The notes: generated from the sequence alone by a model not told the origin. Positions 7,096 through 14,451 are shown, counted from the stretch's first letter. The stretch is DNA of 19,532 nucleotides from M55B118 sp964501715 (GCA_964501715.1 CAZCTR010000021.1:1-19532); one strand, 5' to 3'. Numbers and translations: made by a program.

Positions 7096-8180
7096 TGGAC
7101 AGTGTCTTGAAACGGCACATCGTCTGGGATACGGCCTTTCTCACGGTCGTCTATCTCATCATCGTCTTCACCATGAAACCGCAGACCCCTGCGGTTTTTT
7201 TACTATTGATCCTCTCTTTGAACCTCGTGGTGACCAGGTTCCGGTTCCCCCGTTTGAGAAAGCATTCCGCCCTCGACATGCTTCTTTTCTTCGTCCTTTC
7301 GTTTTGGTTCACACAGGCGCATTTCCTTTTGATCCCTCCCTTCTATCTCGCAATTCGTGATGATAAGCGGCTGGATGGGCTATTCATCATCCCCCTCGCG
7401 ATCATAGGAAGGCACCATGACCCGGTGTTCTTGACGCTGCTTGTGCTCTCGTTTTTGTTCGGGCTGGCTTTTCAGCACTTCCAGAGGGAAAAACGCAAAC
7501 ATCTCACCACCATCGATGCATTGCGAAAAAGCATGCTCGGCATTCAAAAGGACCATGCGTCCCTTCTAAATAGCCAGTCGGAGATCTCCCGCATCGCCGC
7601 CTACAGTGAGAGGGACCGCATCGCACAGACCCTTCATGACAACCTCGGTCACGAGATCACGGCCGGGCTTCTCAGCCTCAAGGCTTATGAGACGCTGAAG
7701 AAGAAGGGCCAGGGCGACCAGGAAGTCCTCACCGCCGGCATTCAGCGTCTTGAAAACGCAGCGGATGAACTCAAGCGGACGGTGCACAACACCAAGCCTT
7801 TGGCGGCTTACGGCCTCGAGATCTTCGAACAGGAGATCAAGCGGTTCCCGACCGCCGTCGATTATGATAAAAGCGGAGATCTTGCTTCCCTCAAAGCCCA
7901 TCACTGGCAGGTGCTCAACGCGGTGATCAAGGAGAGCTTCACCAACATATTGAAACATTCCCAAGCGGACCGTGTGGATGTGTCTCTTGAGGTGACGCCC
8001 CAGGTCGTCCGCCTTTCCATCAAGAACAACCATCCCAACTTGAAAAAACGGTCCCAAGAGGGGTACGGCCTGAGATTCATGCGTCAGCGGATCGAGGCGC
8101 TAGGGGGCTCTCTTACTTTGCAACACGGAGTTACTTTTGAAATCATCGCGATCATCCCCATCGAGGAGGTGGGCCCATGA
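7095..8180 (+). CDS. Sensor histidine kinase, HisKA_3 (NarL/DesK/LnrJ-like) family
   Basis: A 361-residue membrane kinase. The N-terminal 125 residues hold about five hydrophobic segments with almost no extracellular domain, the intramembrane-sensing layout of DesK- and LnrJ-like kinases. A short coiled region leads to the HisKA_3 motif ERDRIAQTLHDNLGHE with phosphorylated His181. The ATPase domain has an N-box (KESFTNILKHSQA) and a final GYGLRFMRQRIEALGG. The usual D-x-G-x-G box between them is replaced by NNHPN. I chose ATG 7095, which overlaps the permease stop by one base; a TTG at 7092 also has acceptable spacing from AGGAG at 7081-7085 and would add one residue. It most likely senses the exported compound or membrane damage and phosphorylates the next gene product. 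Confidence 0.9.
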   Translation: MDSVLKRHIVWDTAFLTVVYLIIVFTMKPQTPAVFLLLILSLNLVVTRFRFPRLRKHSALDMLLFFVLSFWFTQAHFLLIPPFYLAIRDDKRLDGLFIIPLAIIGRHHDPVFLTLLVLSFLFGLAFQHFQREKRKHLTTIDALRKSMLGIQKDHASLLNSQSEISRIAAYSERDRIAQTLHDNLGHEITAGLLSLKAYETLKKKGQGDQEVLTAGIQRLENAADELKRTVHNTKPLAAYGLEIFEQEIKRFPTAVDYDKSGDLASLKAHHWQVLNAVIKESFTNILKHSQADRVDVSLEVTPQVVRLSIKNNHPNLKKRSQEGYGLRFMRQRIEALGGSLTLQHGVTFEIIAIIPIEEVGP

Positions 8181-8803
8181 AGCTCCTGTTGGTCGATGAC
8201 GACCTGGACGTCTTGAATAGCCTTGAGATCATCCTCTCGCATGAATCCGGGTTTGAAATCGTCGGCAAGGCTCGCGATGGCCAGGAAGCCATCAGACAGA
8301 TTGAAGCCGTCCGTCCCGAGATTGTCCTCATGGACATCCGGATGCCAGGAATGGACGGCATCGAGGCGACCACACGCATCAAGGCACGCTGGAAGGACAT
8401 CAAGATCATCATGCTCACGACATTCAGGGATTTCAACCATATCCATCAGGCCCTGCATGCGGGGGCAGTGGGGTATCTACTCAAAACCGACGACTACGAC
8501 AGACAGATCAGCACCATCAAAGCGGTCCATGACGGGCATGCAATCCTTAGCGACGAAGCGCTTGAGACCCTCACGGGAAAAAGGCTGGACGAGGCGTTGA
8601 GCGCACGCGAAAACACCGTCGTCGAACTGATCGCCCACGGCTACAGCAACAAAGAGATTTCCGCGAGGCTCTTCATCGGGGAAGGCACCGTGCGCAACGT
8701 CATCTCCACCATCCTTGAAAAGCTCTATCTCAGGGACCGCACCCAAATCGCCATCTATTACTGGCGCACCCAGTCACAAGACACCCCATCCGACACCGGA
8801 TGA
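8177..8803 (+). CDS. NarL/FixJ-type response regulator (LnrK-like)
   Basis: A 208-residue DNA-binding regulator. The receiver domain (1 to about 118) has acidic residues at 7-9, phosphorylated Asp53 in VLMDIRMPGMDG, Thr81/Thr82 and Lys103. After a linker, the LuxR-type helix-turn-helix runs from about 139 to 195 (LSARENTVVELIAHGYSNKE followed by the GTVRN recognition helix). It starts in a 4-base ATGA overlap with the kinase and has GAGGAGG upstream. It is the partner of the upstream kinase and probably controls its own operon through the palindromes at 4676-4706. The tail after the helix-turn-helix (about 12 polar residues) is not part of the family core. Confidence 0.93.
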   Translation: MKLLLVDDDLDVLNSLEIILSHESGFEIVGKARDGQEAIRQIEAVRPEIVLMDIRMPGMDGIEATTRIKARWKDIKIIMLTTFRDFNHIHQALHAGAVGYLLKTDDYDRQISTIKAVHDGHAILSDEALETLTGKRLDEALSARENTVVELIAHGYSNKEISARLFIGEGTVRNVISTILEKLYLRDRTQIAIYYWRTQSQDTPSDTG

Positions 8804-8835
8804 GTACCCCAATCATACATTCAGGAGGACACAGC

Positions 8836-9585
8836 ATGCGATTAGTCTCATGGAACACAAACGGCCTTCGCGCCGCGAGAAAGAAAGGGTTCGACGAAGT
8901 GTTCACTTCCTTTGACGCGGATATCTTCGCCATCCAGGAAACGAAGATGCAAGAAGACCAGAAGGATTTCGCCTTCGAAGGATACAGCGAATACTGGAAC
9001 AGCGCCGAGAAGAAAGGCTACAGCGGCACCCTCATCTATACGAAACACGACCCGGTGGGAGTCACTTATGGCATCGATGGCAAGTACAATGACGAGGGAC
9101 GCCTCATCACCCTCGAGTATGAGACATTCTTCTTTGTGACAGTTTACACCCCGAACTCACAGGACGAACTCAAGCGCCTCGGTTTCCGCATGGACTTCGA
9201 AGAAGATTTCAAGGCCTATCTCAGACGCCTCGATGCGCAAAAACCGGTTGTGCTATGCGGGGATTTAAACGTGGCCCATGAGCGCATCGACCTCAAGAAC
9301 CCTTCGAACAACCGACGGAATGCGGGATTCACAGACGAGGAACGTGAAAAGTTCACCGACCTTCTGAACGAAGGGTTCGTGGACACGTTCCGCACACTTT
9401 ATCCCGACACGGTCAAATATTCTTGGTGGACCTACCGTTTCGGCGCGAGAAAAAGGAACGCCGGATGGCGCCTCGATTATTTCGTCATCTCAGAAAGGCT
9501 CATGGACAAGGTGACAGACAGCGAAATCCATGACACGATCCACGGAAGCGACCATTGTCCCGTCTCCCTCACCATCGACCTTTGA
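8836..9585 (+). CDS. exoA: Exodeoxyribonuclease III (AP endonuclease, ExoA/Xth family)
   Basis: A 249-residue DNA repair enzyme acting on abasic sites and 3' ends in base excision repair. It opens MRLVSWNTNGLRA, with metal ligand Glu35 in QETK, Tyr104 in VYTPNS, GDLNVAHE with Asp143 and Asn145, WRLDYF at 211-216 and the catalytic SDH at 238-240. The set is complete and length is normal. The start is fixed by AGGAGG at 8823-8828, 7 bases before ATG. It lies 32 bases after the response regulator with no terminator or clear promoter between, so it may be read from the operon as well. A terminator follows directly. A functional link with the exporter is not implied. Confidence 0.95.
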   Translation: MRLVSWNTNGLRAARKKGFDEVFTSFDADIFAIQETKMQEDQKDFAFEGYSEYWNSAEKKGYSGTLIYTKHDPVGVTYGIDGKYNDEGRLITLEYETFFFVTVYTPNSQDELKRLGFRMDFEEDFKAYLRRLDAQKPVVLCGDLNVAHERIDLKNPSNNRRNAGFTDEEREKFTDLLNEGFVDTFRTLYPDTVKYSWWTYRFGARKRNAGWRLDYFVISERLMDKVTDSEIHDTIHGSDHCPVSLTIDL

Positions 9586-9588
9586 TTC

Positions 9589-9609
9589 AAAGCCCGCAAG
9601 GGCTTTTTT
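9589..9609 (+). terminator. Terminator after exodeoxyribonuclease III
   Basis: Stem AAAGCCC / GGGCTTT (9589-9595 and 9600-9606) with a GCAA tetraloop and T to 9609, only 3 bases after the stop codon. It closes the transcript begun at the ABC operon or at exoA. Confidence 0.92.
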
Positions 9610-9686
9610 CCTCTTCATTGATGGATTCTGTTATGCCGGAAGAGAGAAGGCTTAATTGAAAAAAACGAACAATAAGGACTAAACCC

Positions 9687-9715
9687 TTTTCATTCCTGTC
9701 ATTCTGCGTTACAAT
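9687..9715 (+). promoter_or_regulatory. Promoter of the 5'-nucleotidase gene
   Basis: TTTTCA at 9687-9692, a 17-base spacer and TACAAT at 9710-9715. The predicted start is near 9722, and GAAAGGA at 9735-9741 is the ribosome site before ATG 9750. The -10 is good, the -35 moderate. Confidence 0.6.
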
Positions 9716-9749
9716 GAAACGCTAAAACAAACTTGAAAGGACCCTTCCC

Positions 9750-11210
9750 ATGAAAAAAACCTTACTCGCTTTATTGGCGGTGATCACCCTGACGCTTGCG
9801 GCATGTGTGGAGCAGGACCCGTCAAATGACCAGGACCCGTCAAATGGCCAGGACCAGAACATCTCCGAACCATCCCAGCTCAGCATTTTCTATACAAACG
9901 ACGTGCACGGCGCGATTGAACGGGACGGCCGGTCCATGGGGCTTGCCTACATGGCCAACCTCATGACCACCCACAAGGAGGACCATCCCGACAACACCCT
10001 CATCCTGGATGGCGGCGACGCCCTTCAGGGCGGTGCCATCTCGAACTACTACGAGGGCGAATCCTACATCGAGATCATGAACGCGATGAAATATGACGCC
10101 CTTGTGGTCGGCAATCACGAATTCGACTGGGGCCTTGAGACCGTGACGCGCTATTTCGACCCGGACCACGAGAAGGGCATCGCGGAATTCCCGCTGCTCG
10201 GTGCGAACATCATCGTCGATGAGACCGGGGAGATCCCCGAACACGTCGACCCCTACACCGTCGTTGAGCGCGCCGGACGCACCATCGGCATCATCGGCAC
10301 CATCGGCTACGGCCTCGAGAGCAGCATCGCCCCTAGCGCTGTAGAGGGGTATTCCTTCCTCGACCCGGCCCCGATCGTCGAGGAACACGCAAAGACCCTC
10401 AGGAGCGAGGAGGGGGCGGACCTCGTGCTTTTGCTCACGCACGATAGCGGCAACGTCAACGATGAAGTCCTCGAGTTCGGGGGTGACGCCAAGGTCGATG
10501 CCATCTTCAACTCCCACAGCCATCAGACATTCGCCTATGTCGAGGACCAGACCGCCATCATCCAATCCGGCGGTTACGGCTCGCACGTCGGCGAAGTCAC
10601 CTTCTCCTGGGATGAATACGGCCTTTCCGGCATCAACGCCCGCAACCTCAGGGAATATGACCGGTCCGAACTCAGCGAACCGCACCCGGAAGTCAAAGCT
10701 GTCATCGATGGATACGTGGATGAGACCGACGAGATATTCAACGACCCCATCATCGAAAACCCGGTGGATCTCGGGCGTGGCGAGCTCAGTCATTGGATCG
10801 CTGACCTCATGCGCCATGCGACGGACGCCGATATCGGCATTCAGAACGACGGCGGCACGAGAAACGCCATGCCTTCGGGCGACATCACACTCGGAGGGCT
10901 TTATGACATATGGCCCTTCGAGAACGAGATCAAGACCGTCGAGCTTGAAGGGTCTGTGGTCTCTTCACTCACGGACGCAGGGTATCTGACCCATGCGACC
11001 GACATCTCCACATTCGAGGACGGCTCCCTCTATAAAGTCGCGACGAATGATTTCGTGTTCGACCAGGAGGATAACCCCTTCCTCTATGGAGAGAATCCCG
11101 AAGAGACGGACCTTTACATCCGCGACCTCGCGGAAGAGGAACTCAGGCTTCAAAGCGGAGTCTATGACCATTTCGACACGGACAATCCGTTTCTGTTCGA
11201 GCGTGACTGA
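9750..11210 (+). CDS. Secreted lipoprotein 5'-nucleotidase / UshA-like metallophosphoesterase
   Basis: A 486-residue, strongly acidic surface enzyme predicted to remove phosphate from extracellular nucleotides. A signal peptide ends in the lipobox LAAC, with Cys19 as lipid anchor. A short polar linker (about 20-43) holds a repeated QDPSN unit. The metallophosphatase domain (about 44-300) shows TNDVHG at 49-54, GGDALQG at 88-94, GNHEFDWG at 121-128, a LLTHDSG and an NSHSHQ motif, which supply the two-metal site. The C-terminal 5'-nucleotidase domain (from about 330) has IQNDGGTRNA and WPFENEI, the nucleotide-binding part. It is somewhat shorter than UshA. Own promoter and terminator make it monocistronic. 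Related activities such as 2',3'-cyclic phosphodiesterase cannot be excluded. Confidence 0.92.
   Translation: MKKTLLALLAVITLTLAACVEQDPSNDQDPSNGQDQNISEPSQLSIFYTNDVHGAIERDGRSMGLAYMANLMTTHKEDHPDNTLILDGGDALQGGAISNYYEGESYIEIMNAMKYDALVVGNHEFDWGLETVTRYFDPDHEKGIAEFPLLGANIIVDETGEIPEHVDPYTVVERAGRTIGIIGTIGYGLESSIAPSAVEGYSFLDPAPIVEEHAKTLRSEEGADLVLLLTHDSGNVNDEVLEFGGDAKVDAIFNSHSHQTFAYVEDQTAIIQSGGYGSHVGEVTFSWDEYGLSGINARNLREYDRSELSEPHPEVKAVIDGYVDETDEIFNDPIIENPVDLGRGELSHWIADLMRHATDADIGIQNDGGTRNAMPSGDITLGGLYDIWPFENEIKTVELEGSVVSSLTDAGYLTHATDISTFEDGSLYKVATNDFVFDQEDNPFLYGENPEETDLYIRDLAEEELRLQSGVYDHFDTDNPFLFERD
9813..9855 (+). repeat. 18-base tandem repeat in the lipoprotein linker
   Basis: CAGGACCCGTCAAATGAC starts at 9813, recurs at 9831 with one base change, and a partial third copy starts at 9849. 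The period is 18 bases, so the frame is kept and the repeat codes for QDPSND/QDPSNG between the lipid anchor and the catalytic domain. Copy number could change linker length without breaking the gene. Confidence 0.85.
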
Positions 11211-11257
11211 CATTCACCCCATTCATGTCAAGCACCCAAACACTCATTCCAATGATT

Positions 11258-11285
11258 CCCTCGGCCTTCAAGGCCGGGGGTTTTT
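11258..11285 (+). terminator. Terminator of the 5'-nucleotidase gene
   Basis: Stem of about 10 pairs, CCCTCGGCCT / AGGCCGGGGG (11258-11267 and 11271-11280), with one T-G wobble and a 3-base loop, followed by five T. It is 47 bases after the stop. Confidence 0.92.
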
Positions 11286-11418
11286 GTAAGAGAAGTGTGA
11301 ACACTGCTTAGAAAACAAATGAACATGCTCCTCTGATGATGGGTGAAGCGAACATGTCTAACTCATATCATGATTGATTGAATTGTAAGCATGGCCAGAA
11401 TGCCAAACCTCATTAAAA
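11286..11418. other. Non-coding space between convergent genes
   Basis: AT-rich sequence between the terminators of the 5'-nucleotidase and the S41 peptidase genes. I see no open frame with a ribosome site, no RNA gene and no promoter here. A short palindrome GTGT-GA-ACAC (11294-11303) is the only symmetry I noted. Confidence 0.5.
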
Positions 11419-11469
11419 ACCCCACTAGCGACCATTCAGTGAATGTGAAATGGCTCTGCCGAGTGGGGT
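11419..11469 (-). terminator. Long-hairpin terminator of the S41 peptidase gene
   Basis: On the minus strand ACCCCACT (11462-11469) pairs with AGTGGGGT (11419-11426), followed by a run of T. The 35 bases between contain a second hairpin (CCATT / AATGG) and a palindrome CATTCA-G-TGAATG, so the element probably folds as a branched or stacked structure. It lies 38 bases past the stop of the peptidase gene. Confidence 0.75.
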
Positions 11470-11507
11470 CATATAGAAGCATGTGGCTTGATTAAGTTGA
11501 CAAAGAG

Positions 11508-13109
11508 CTAGGGCAATGCATCAAACACTGCATCAGCGTCGGTGATCTCATTGAGTGAAAGCGCCTCGTCCACTTCAATGCCGTATTCGATTGAATTGTA
11601 ATCGCTGTCTGTCATGATGCTCGGACTGCTCATGAAGAAGACTGAACCGCTAGGGGTGATGTTTGTCATCACAGAAGATGCCCCACCGGTCGAATCCTTG
11701 CCGATGACCTGTGCGATGTCATTGTCCTTCGCGATTGAAAGCATGCTGTTGGCGGCGCTGTAGCTGAGTGGTGATGAAAGGAGATGGAAATCGTAGTCCC
11801 TGGCGTCTATATCGACCGTGTAGGTGGTTGTTGAGGTCGAACCGTCGGTCGCATTCCTGGAGTGGAAGTCGATCGGCTCATCGGTCATGTAGCCAAGCAT
11901 CTGTATCATGATGCCGATGACGCCCCCGCTGTTGCACGACAAGTCGATGACGACGTCCTCGACGGTCCCTTTGGCGGCGATCTGGTCCATCGCCCCTTCG
12001 AAGGCCTCGAGCGTCTCTTCATCGAAACCGTCCACTTTGATCAGCGCTTTCGTCTCGTCGCCGCTGAAGGCGATGTCGCTGCCTGCCGCGCAGTGCGCGC
12101 CCATGGTGTCGTCATAGAAGGTCTCATAGTAGTTACGGGTGCGGCTTTCGAGGTCGTTCAGGGTGTATTGGAATTCAAGCTGGTCCTCATAAAAACCGTT
12201 CATGAGCGGGCTTGTGTGGATATCGTCGCGTTCGTATAGGAAATCGCTAATGGCCCTGTAGTGCAACCTGTCGGATCCCTTAAGCCTGGATTCATGCTCT
12301 TCAAGCAAGGCGTAATGGCTGTTTTCCCCCTCCAATCCAAGGCCGTAGAAATAATCGAAAGAGAGCGCCAGATAATCGATGGTGTGCTCTTTCAAGGCGC
12401 CGGGCATGGATTCACTGTTTTTGGAGCTGTCGTTGAGGGTCTGAGCGACCGTCAGGTCATCCATGAGCTGATAGGTATCCACACCATACACTTTCTCCCC
12501 ATTGAAGTAGGTGTCGAACATAGAACCCGAGAAGAAAAGGTTCGCGAGATTCAAGGGAAGACGCACCGAACCGTCATCCTCTATGGCCCTTATGTTGTAT
12601 TCGGACAAGTCGATGGTGAGCGGGTCGAGGATGTTCTCGGTATATCCGGTGACCTCGAGGTGTTCACCGTAGTCGGTCTTCGTCGCTTCGCTCAATCCGT
12701 TGAAGAAGGCGAGTCGGTTCACGGTGATCGTATCTTCGCCGAGGTCGAGCGTCAAGTTCATATCCGTGTCCTCATAGATGTCCGCCTCGCTTTCGTCCGC
12801 CTCCAGAGTATAATCCAAAGTGAACACGCCTTCCTCAAGGGAGGCGTCAGCCTCATCCGCCATGATCGCTCCGTCAAGCAGTTCGATGAAGGAGACGAGG
12901 TCTACATAAGCGACGCCTTCTTCATAGAAATGGAGGTCGATCTCACCATCTTCGACGTCGTATTCCTCCGCCAGGCTCTCAAACGGGATGGTGCGTGTCT
13001 CGGGGGATGAATCATAAGGGTTCTCGTCACCGTCCGACGGTCCACCGCATGCGGCGGCGCTTGCAAGGGCGGTGAAGAGGATGGTCAGTGTCAGAAATTT
13101 TCTTTTCAT
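11508..13109 (-). CDS. S41-family peptidase lipoprotein
   Basis: A 533-residue predicted surface lipoprotein. The signal peptide MKRKFLTLTILFTALASAAAC ends at Cys21, an acceptable though not ideal lipobox. I start at ATG 13109, with GGAG upstream, not at an earlier in-frame ATG at 13163 that would bury the signal peptide and lies upstream of the predicted promoter. About 300 acidic residues of unrecognised N-terminal sequence follow, including a YVDLVSFIELL-like and a VRLPLNLANLFFSG segment seen in some secreted clostridial and bacillar peptidases. The C-terminal third is S41: VVIDLSCNSGG, then SYSAANSML with the presumed nucleophile Ser451, and IGKDSTGG. The usual SAxE after the nucleophile reads SAAN. 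I see no PDZ domain. Substrate unknown. Confidence 0.85.
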   Translation of the reverse strand: MKRKFLTLTILFTALASAAACGGPSDGDENPYDSSPETRTIPFESLAEEYDVEDGEIDLHFYEEGVAYVDLVSFIELLDGAIMADEADASLEEGVFTLDYTLEADESEADIYEDTDMNLTLDLGEDTITVNRLAFFNGLSEATKTDYGEHLEVTGYTENILDPLTIDLSEYNIRAIEDDGSVRLPLNLANLFFSGSMFDTYFNGEKVYGVDTYQLMDDLTVAQTLNDSSKNSESMPGALKEHTIDYLALSFDYFYGLGLEGENSHYALLEEHESRLKGSDRLHYRAISDFLYERDDIHTSPLMNGFYEDQLEFQYTLNDLESRTRNYYETFYDDTMGAHCAAGSDIAFSGDETKALIKVDGFDEETLEAFEGAMDQIAAKGTVEDVVIDLSCNSGGVIGIMIQMLGYMTDEPIDFHSRNATDGSTSTTTYTVDIDARDYDFHLLSSPLSYSAANSMLSIAKDNDIAQVIGKDSTGGASSVMTNITPSGSVFFMSSPSIMTDSDYNSIEYGIEVDEALSLNEITDADAVFDALP

Positions 13110-13141
13110 CGTAGTCACACTCCGTACTATCAGTTTAAGAT

Positions 13142-13171
13142 AGGATACCATGACTTGAAGCACACTTCAAG
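13142..13171 (-). promoter_or_regulatory. Promoter with embedded palindrome for the S41 peptidase gene
   Basis: On the minus strand TTGAAG (13165-13170), a 17-base spacer and TATCCT (13142-13147) form a moderate sigma-A promoter. The -35 lies inside a perfect palindrome CTTGAAG-CACA-CTTCAAG (13154-13171), so a protein bound to the palindrome would cover the -35. The regulator is unknown. Confidence 0.5.
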
Positions 13172-13207
13172 CATCGCCGGCCAGGGCGTGGAAACGGAAG
13201 TCAAGTA

Positions 13208-13216
13208 TGATATAAT
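13208..13216 (+). promoter_or_regulatory. Extended -10 promoter of thpR
   Basis: TGATATAAT, a perfect TATAAT at 13211-13216 with the TGN extension. The matching -35 position is weak (GTGGAA), as allowed for extended -10 promoters. The start of transcription would be near 13223, just ahead of the AGGAGG ribosome site. Confidence 0.7.
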
Positions 13217-13240
13217 GAAACAAAAGAAGGAGGGGTCCAT

Positions 13241-13780
13241 ATGCGGTATTTCATCGCCCTTGATTTTGAAAAACCAGACCGAGATAAGTTCCATGCGATC
13301 GCTAAAAAGCTCAAGACTTACGCAAACAAGGCACGCATCGTCGAATCCGACCATGTGCATCTCACGCTCGCTTTTCTGGGGGAGATCGACAAGACGTCCA
13401 AAGAGAAGGCGGAAGCCATCGTGAAAGGTGTGAGAATGGAGCCATTCACGCTCGAATTCGACACCGTTTCCTATTTCGAACCGAAAAAGGGTGGTAGAAT
13501 ATTCTGGATCGGACCCGATGCCCACCCTTCGCTAGAGAAGCTTCATCATACGGTCTACAAGGCACTGAAGGACGAGGGTTTCTCCCTTGATGTGAGGCCG
13601 TTCACCCCGCATGTCACATTGGCCCGGGGGGTACGCATCAGCAAGGAGGAAGCCGGCGCATTCAAAGAAACCTTCGAAGCCTTCAAGGTCCCGGTGCGCT
13701 CCGTCTCTCTCATGGTCTCTTCTTTCAAGGAGGGAAAACTCATATACAGGACGCTCGCAACGAAAGAACTGCTTGCATGA
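13241..13780 (+). CDS. thpR: RNA 2',3'-cyclic phosphodiesterase (2'-5' RNA ligase family)
   Basis: A 179-residue cytoplasmic enzyme of the 2H phosphoesterase superfamily, which opens 2',3'-cyclic phosphates at RNA ends. Both H-x-T-x motifs are present: HLTL at 40-43 in DHVHLTLAFLG, and HVTL at 124-127 in PFTPHVTLARG. The N-terminus MRYFIALDF is typical. The start is fixed by GGAGG just upstream of ATG. It is transcribed divergently from the S41 peptidase gene, with its own extended -10 promoter, and leads into the guanylate-kinase-like gene 85 bases downstream. The biological substrate of bacterial ThpR is not settled in general. Confidence 0.94.
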   Translation: MRYFIALDFEKPDRDKFHAIAKKLKTYANKARIVESDHVHLTLAFLGEIDKTSKEKAEAIVKGVRMEPFTLEFDTVSYFEPKKGGRIFWIGPDAHPSLEKLHHTVYKALKDEGFSLDVRPFTPHVTLARGVRISKEEAGAFKETFEAFKVPVRSVSLMVSSFKEGKLIYRTLATKELLA

Positions 13781-13834
13781 ACTCTTCGGATTTTCTTATA
13801 ATGCCTTTCTTTTTCATCTCGTCTTTGCTATAAT
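13773..13834 (+). promoter_or_regulatory. Two candidate promoters for the guanylate-kinase-like gene
   Basis: Candidate 1 is TTGCAT (13773-13778), an 18-base spacer and TATAAT (13797-13802), overlapping the end of thpR. Candidate 2 is an extended -10, TGCTATAAT with TATAAT at 13829-13834, lacking a clear -35. Either would give a short leader to the AAGGAG ribosome site at 13851-13856. Confidence 0.55.
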
Positions 13835-13865
13835 CTTATCAGGCAAAGTTAAGGAGCGGTCATCT

Positions 13866-14411
13866 ATGTTGGTGTTGGTCGGTGCAAGCGCAAGCGGGAA
13901 GACGGAAATCGCGAAAATCATCATGGAAAAATACAGTTTCAAGAAGATGGTGACCTACACCACGCGAGACAGACGTCCCGGCGAAATCGACGGACACGAT
14001 TACCATTTCCTTGACGAAGCGGCTTTTGACAAAAAACGGCAAAACGGTGATTTCATAGAGACCACGACCTACAACGGCAACCATTACGGCACCGCCTTCA
14101 AGGACGCAGGATGGGACAAGGTCCTCATCGTCAATGTCGAGGGCGCGAACAGCCTGTACGCGAAGATTCCTGACAAGATGACCATCTTCCTCATGCATTC
14201 CCCTGAGAACTTGAGGGAGGCGCGCATGCTCGCAAGGGGCGATTCCTTGAAGGAAGCGAAGCAGCGGCTCAAGAAAGACACCGCCCTTTTCAGGCGCGAC
14301 CGGCTCACCCATGTGGACCATATCATAGAGAACAGCCGTGGTCTGTCCCTCGATACGTTGGCCGACAAGATCCATTCCATTTATATGAACGACATCGAAA
14401 ACCAGGCTTGA
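13866..14411 (+). CDS. Guanylate-kinase-like nucleotide kinase
   Basis: A 181-residue cytoplasmic protein with the guanylate kinase fold. The P-loop GASASGKT is at 6-13, the TTRDRRPGEIDGHDYHF segment at 32-48 matches the GMP-binding S-T-R-x-P-R-x-G-E region, and NGNHYGT at 70-76 matches the G-N-Y-Y-G-T motif. Start ATG 13866 has AAGGAG upstream. It is shorter than the usual 200-plus residues, the P-loop differs from the common GPSGVGK, and the C-terminal lid (about 130-155) departs from canonical Gmk. It may be the cell's GMP kinase or a divergent second copy with another role. The downstream gene upp also belongs to nucleotide salvage. The stop codon lies in the loop of a terminator hairpin. 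Confidence 0.82.
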   Translation: MLVLVGASASGKTEIAKIIMEKYSFKKMVTYTTRDRRPGEIDGHDYHFLDEAAFDKKRQNGDFIETTTYNGNHYGTAFKDAGWDKVLIVNVEGANSLYAKIPDKMTIFLMHSPENLREARMLARGDSLKEAKQRLKKDTALFRRDRLTHVDHIIENSRGLSLDTLADKIHSIYMNDIENQA

Positions 14412-14423
14412 ACTGGTTTTTTT
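14398..14423 (+). terminator. Terminator or attenuator between the guanylate-kinase-like gene and upp
   Basis: Stem AAAACCAG / CTGGTTTT (14398-14405 and 14413-14420), a 7-base loop and T to 14423. The TGA stop of the upstream gene (14409-14411) is in the loop, so a ribosome finishing that gene would cover the hairpin. Only 28 bases remain before the upp start. Confidence 0.75.
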
Positions 14424-14451
14424 CATAAAAAATTCCAAAGGACGTGATTGC

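Noticed and set aside
8787..8802. Hairpin CATCCG-ACAC-CGGATG at the end of the first response regulator gene
   Set aside because: It is a perfect 6-bp stem but has no T tract, so I do not call it a terminator; it lies mostly in coding sequence.
9840..10817. A 325-residue minus-strand frame
   Set aside because: It is antisense to the 5'-nucleotidase, whose lipobox and metal motifs are unmistakable; high GC codon bias keeps the opposite frame open.
12261..13010. A 249-residue plus-strand frame
   Set aside because: Antisense shadow of the S41 peptidase; no ribosome site or motif.
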